The position numbers and the translations under genes were made by a program. Below, one piece after another: positions 35,674 to 35,828 of a DNA stretch of 35,828 nt (position 1 is the stretch's first letter; each line of letters opens with the position of its first letter). The notes beneath the pieces are model-generated. The model saw nothing but the letters and a program-made list of their open reading frames with translations, ran no database searches and was not told the DNA's origin. The stretch comes from Pseudolabrys sp. (lineage in GTDB: Bacteria; Pseudomonadota; Alphaproteobacteria; Rhizobiales; Xanthobacteraceae): assembly GCA_025451355.1 (NCBI GenBank), contig JANWKN010000153.1, forward strand, positions 1-35,828, read 5' to 3'.

Positions 35674-35828
35674 GCGACCGACAAAGCGTAGGCGCCGGAT
35701 GATACGGGGGCAGCGAAGCCACAACAGCTAGTTGGACCCCGGGTCCGGTGAATTTTTGGGTTGCGCAACATCGATCTTGCTTGTTTTACTTGTGAGCCCG
35801 CCGGAAGCGGGCCCAACCACGGGGGGAC

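Noticed and set aside
35796-35812. Terminator GCCCGC-CGGAA-GCGGGC at the right edge
   Set aside because: Stem is short and neither strand has a clear T tract; context is cut off by the window end.

Overview
The window looks like a Bradyrhizobium/Rhodopseudomonas-type alphaproteobacterial chromosome; this is inferred from gene content and repeat type, and no search was run. The conserved backbone is hspQ, an IalB-family gene, a YejA-like solute-binding protein, an AMP-binding gene, a GGDEF-type gene, a DsbA/FrnE-like gene, a Zn-alcohol dehydrogenase, mfd, sdhE, recG, a DUF502 gene, glmS, glmU, a probable beta-glucan locus (ndvC/ndvB-like), an M20 peptidase, tRNA-Lys(TTT) and a LysR regulator. 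Two accessory regions interrupt it. (1) The right end of an integrase/AlpA-type mobile element lies at about 1-2040 and continues off the left edge. (2) An island of about 6.3 kb (about 7277-13617) appears to have split a GGDEF-type signalling gene: its N-terminal part ends near 7290 and its C-terminal part resumes at 13617, with the 10-mer AGCGAATGCT at both junctions. The host gene and the AMP-binding gene upstream of it carry further lesions: two frameshifts, an in-frame TGA and an apparent fusion deletion. The island contains a small secreted protein, a K+ channel (TSTGYGD filter), a Cys-rich secreted protein, a possible NepR-like small protein, and a tightly packed minus-strand array of tiny overlapping ORFs (about 11641-12808), several carrying single-nucleotide frameshifts. 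Dispersed double or triple hairpins (ATGTCCGCT-N-AGCGGACAT, spaced about 42-46 nt) occur in the island and again near the right edge. The best candidate for an undescribed system is the small-ORF array; the best-supported structural observation is the split gene.
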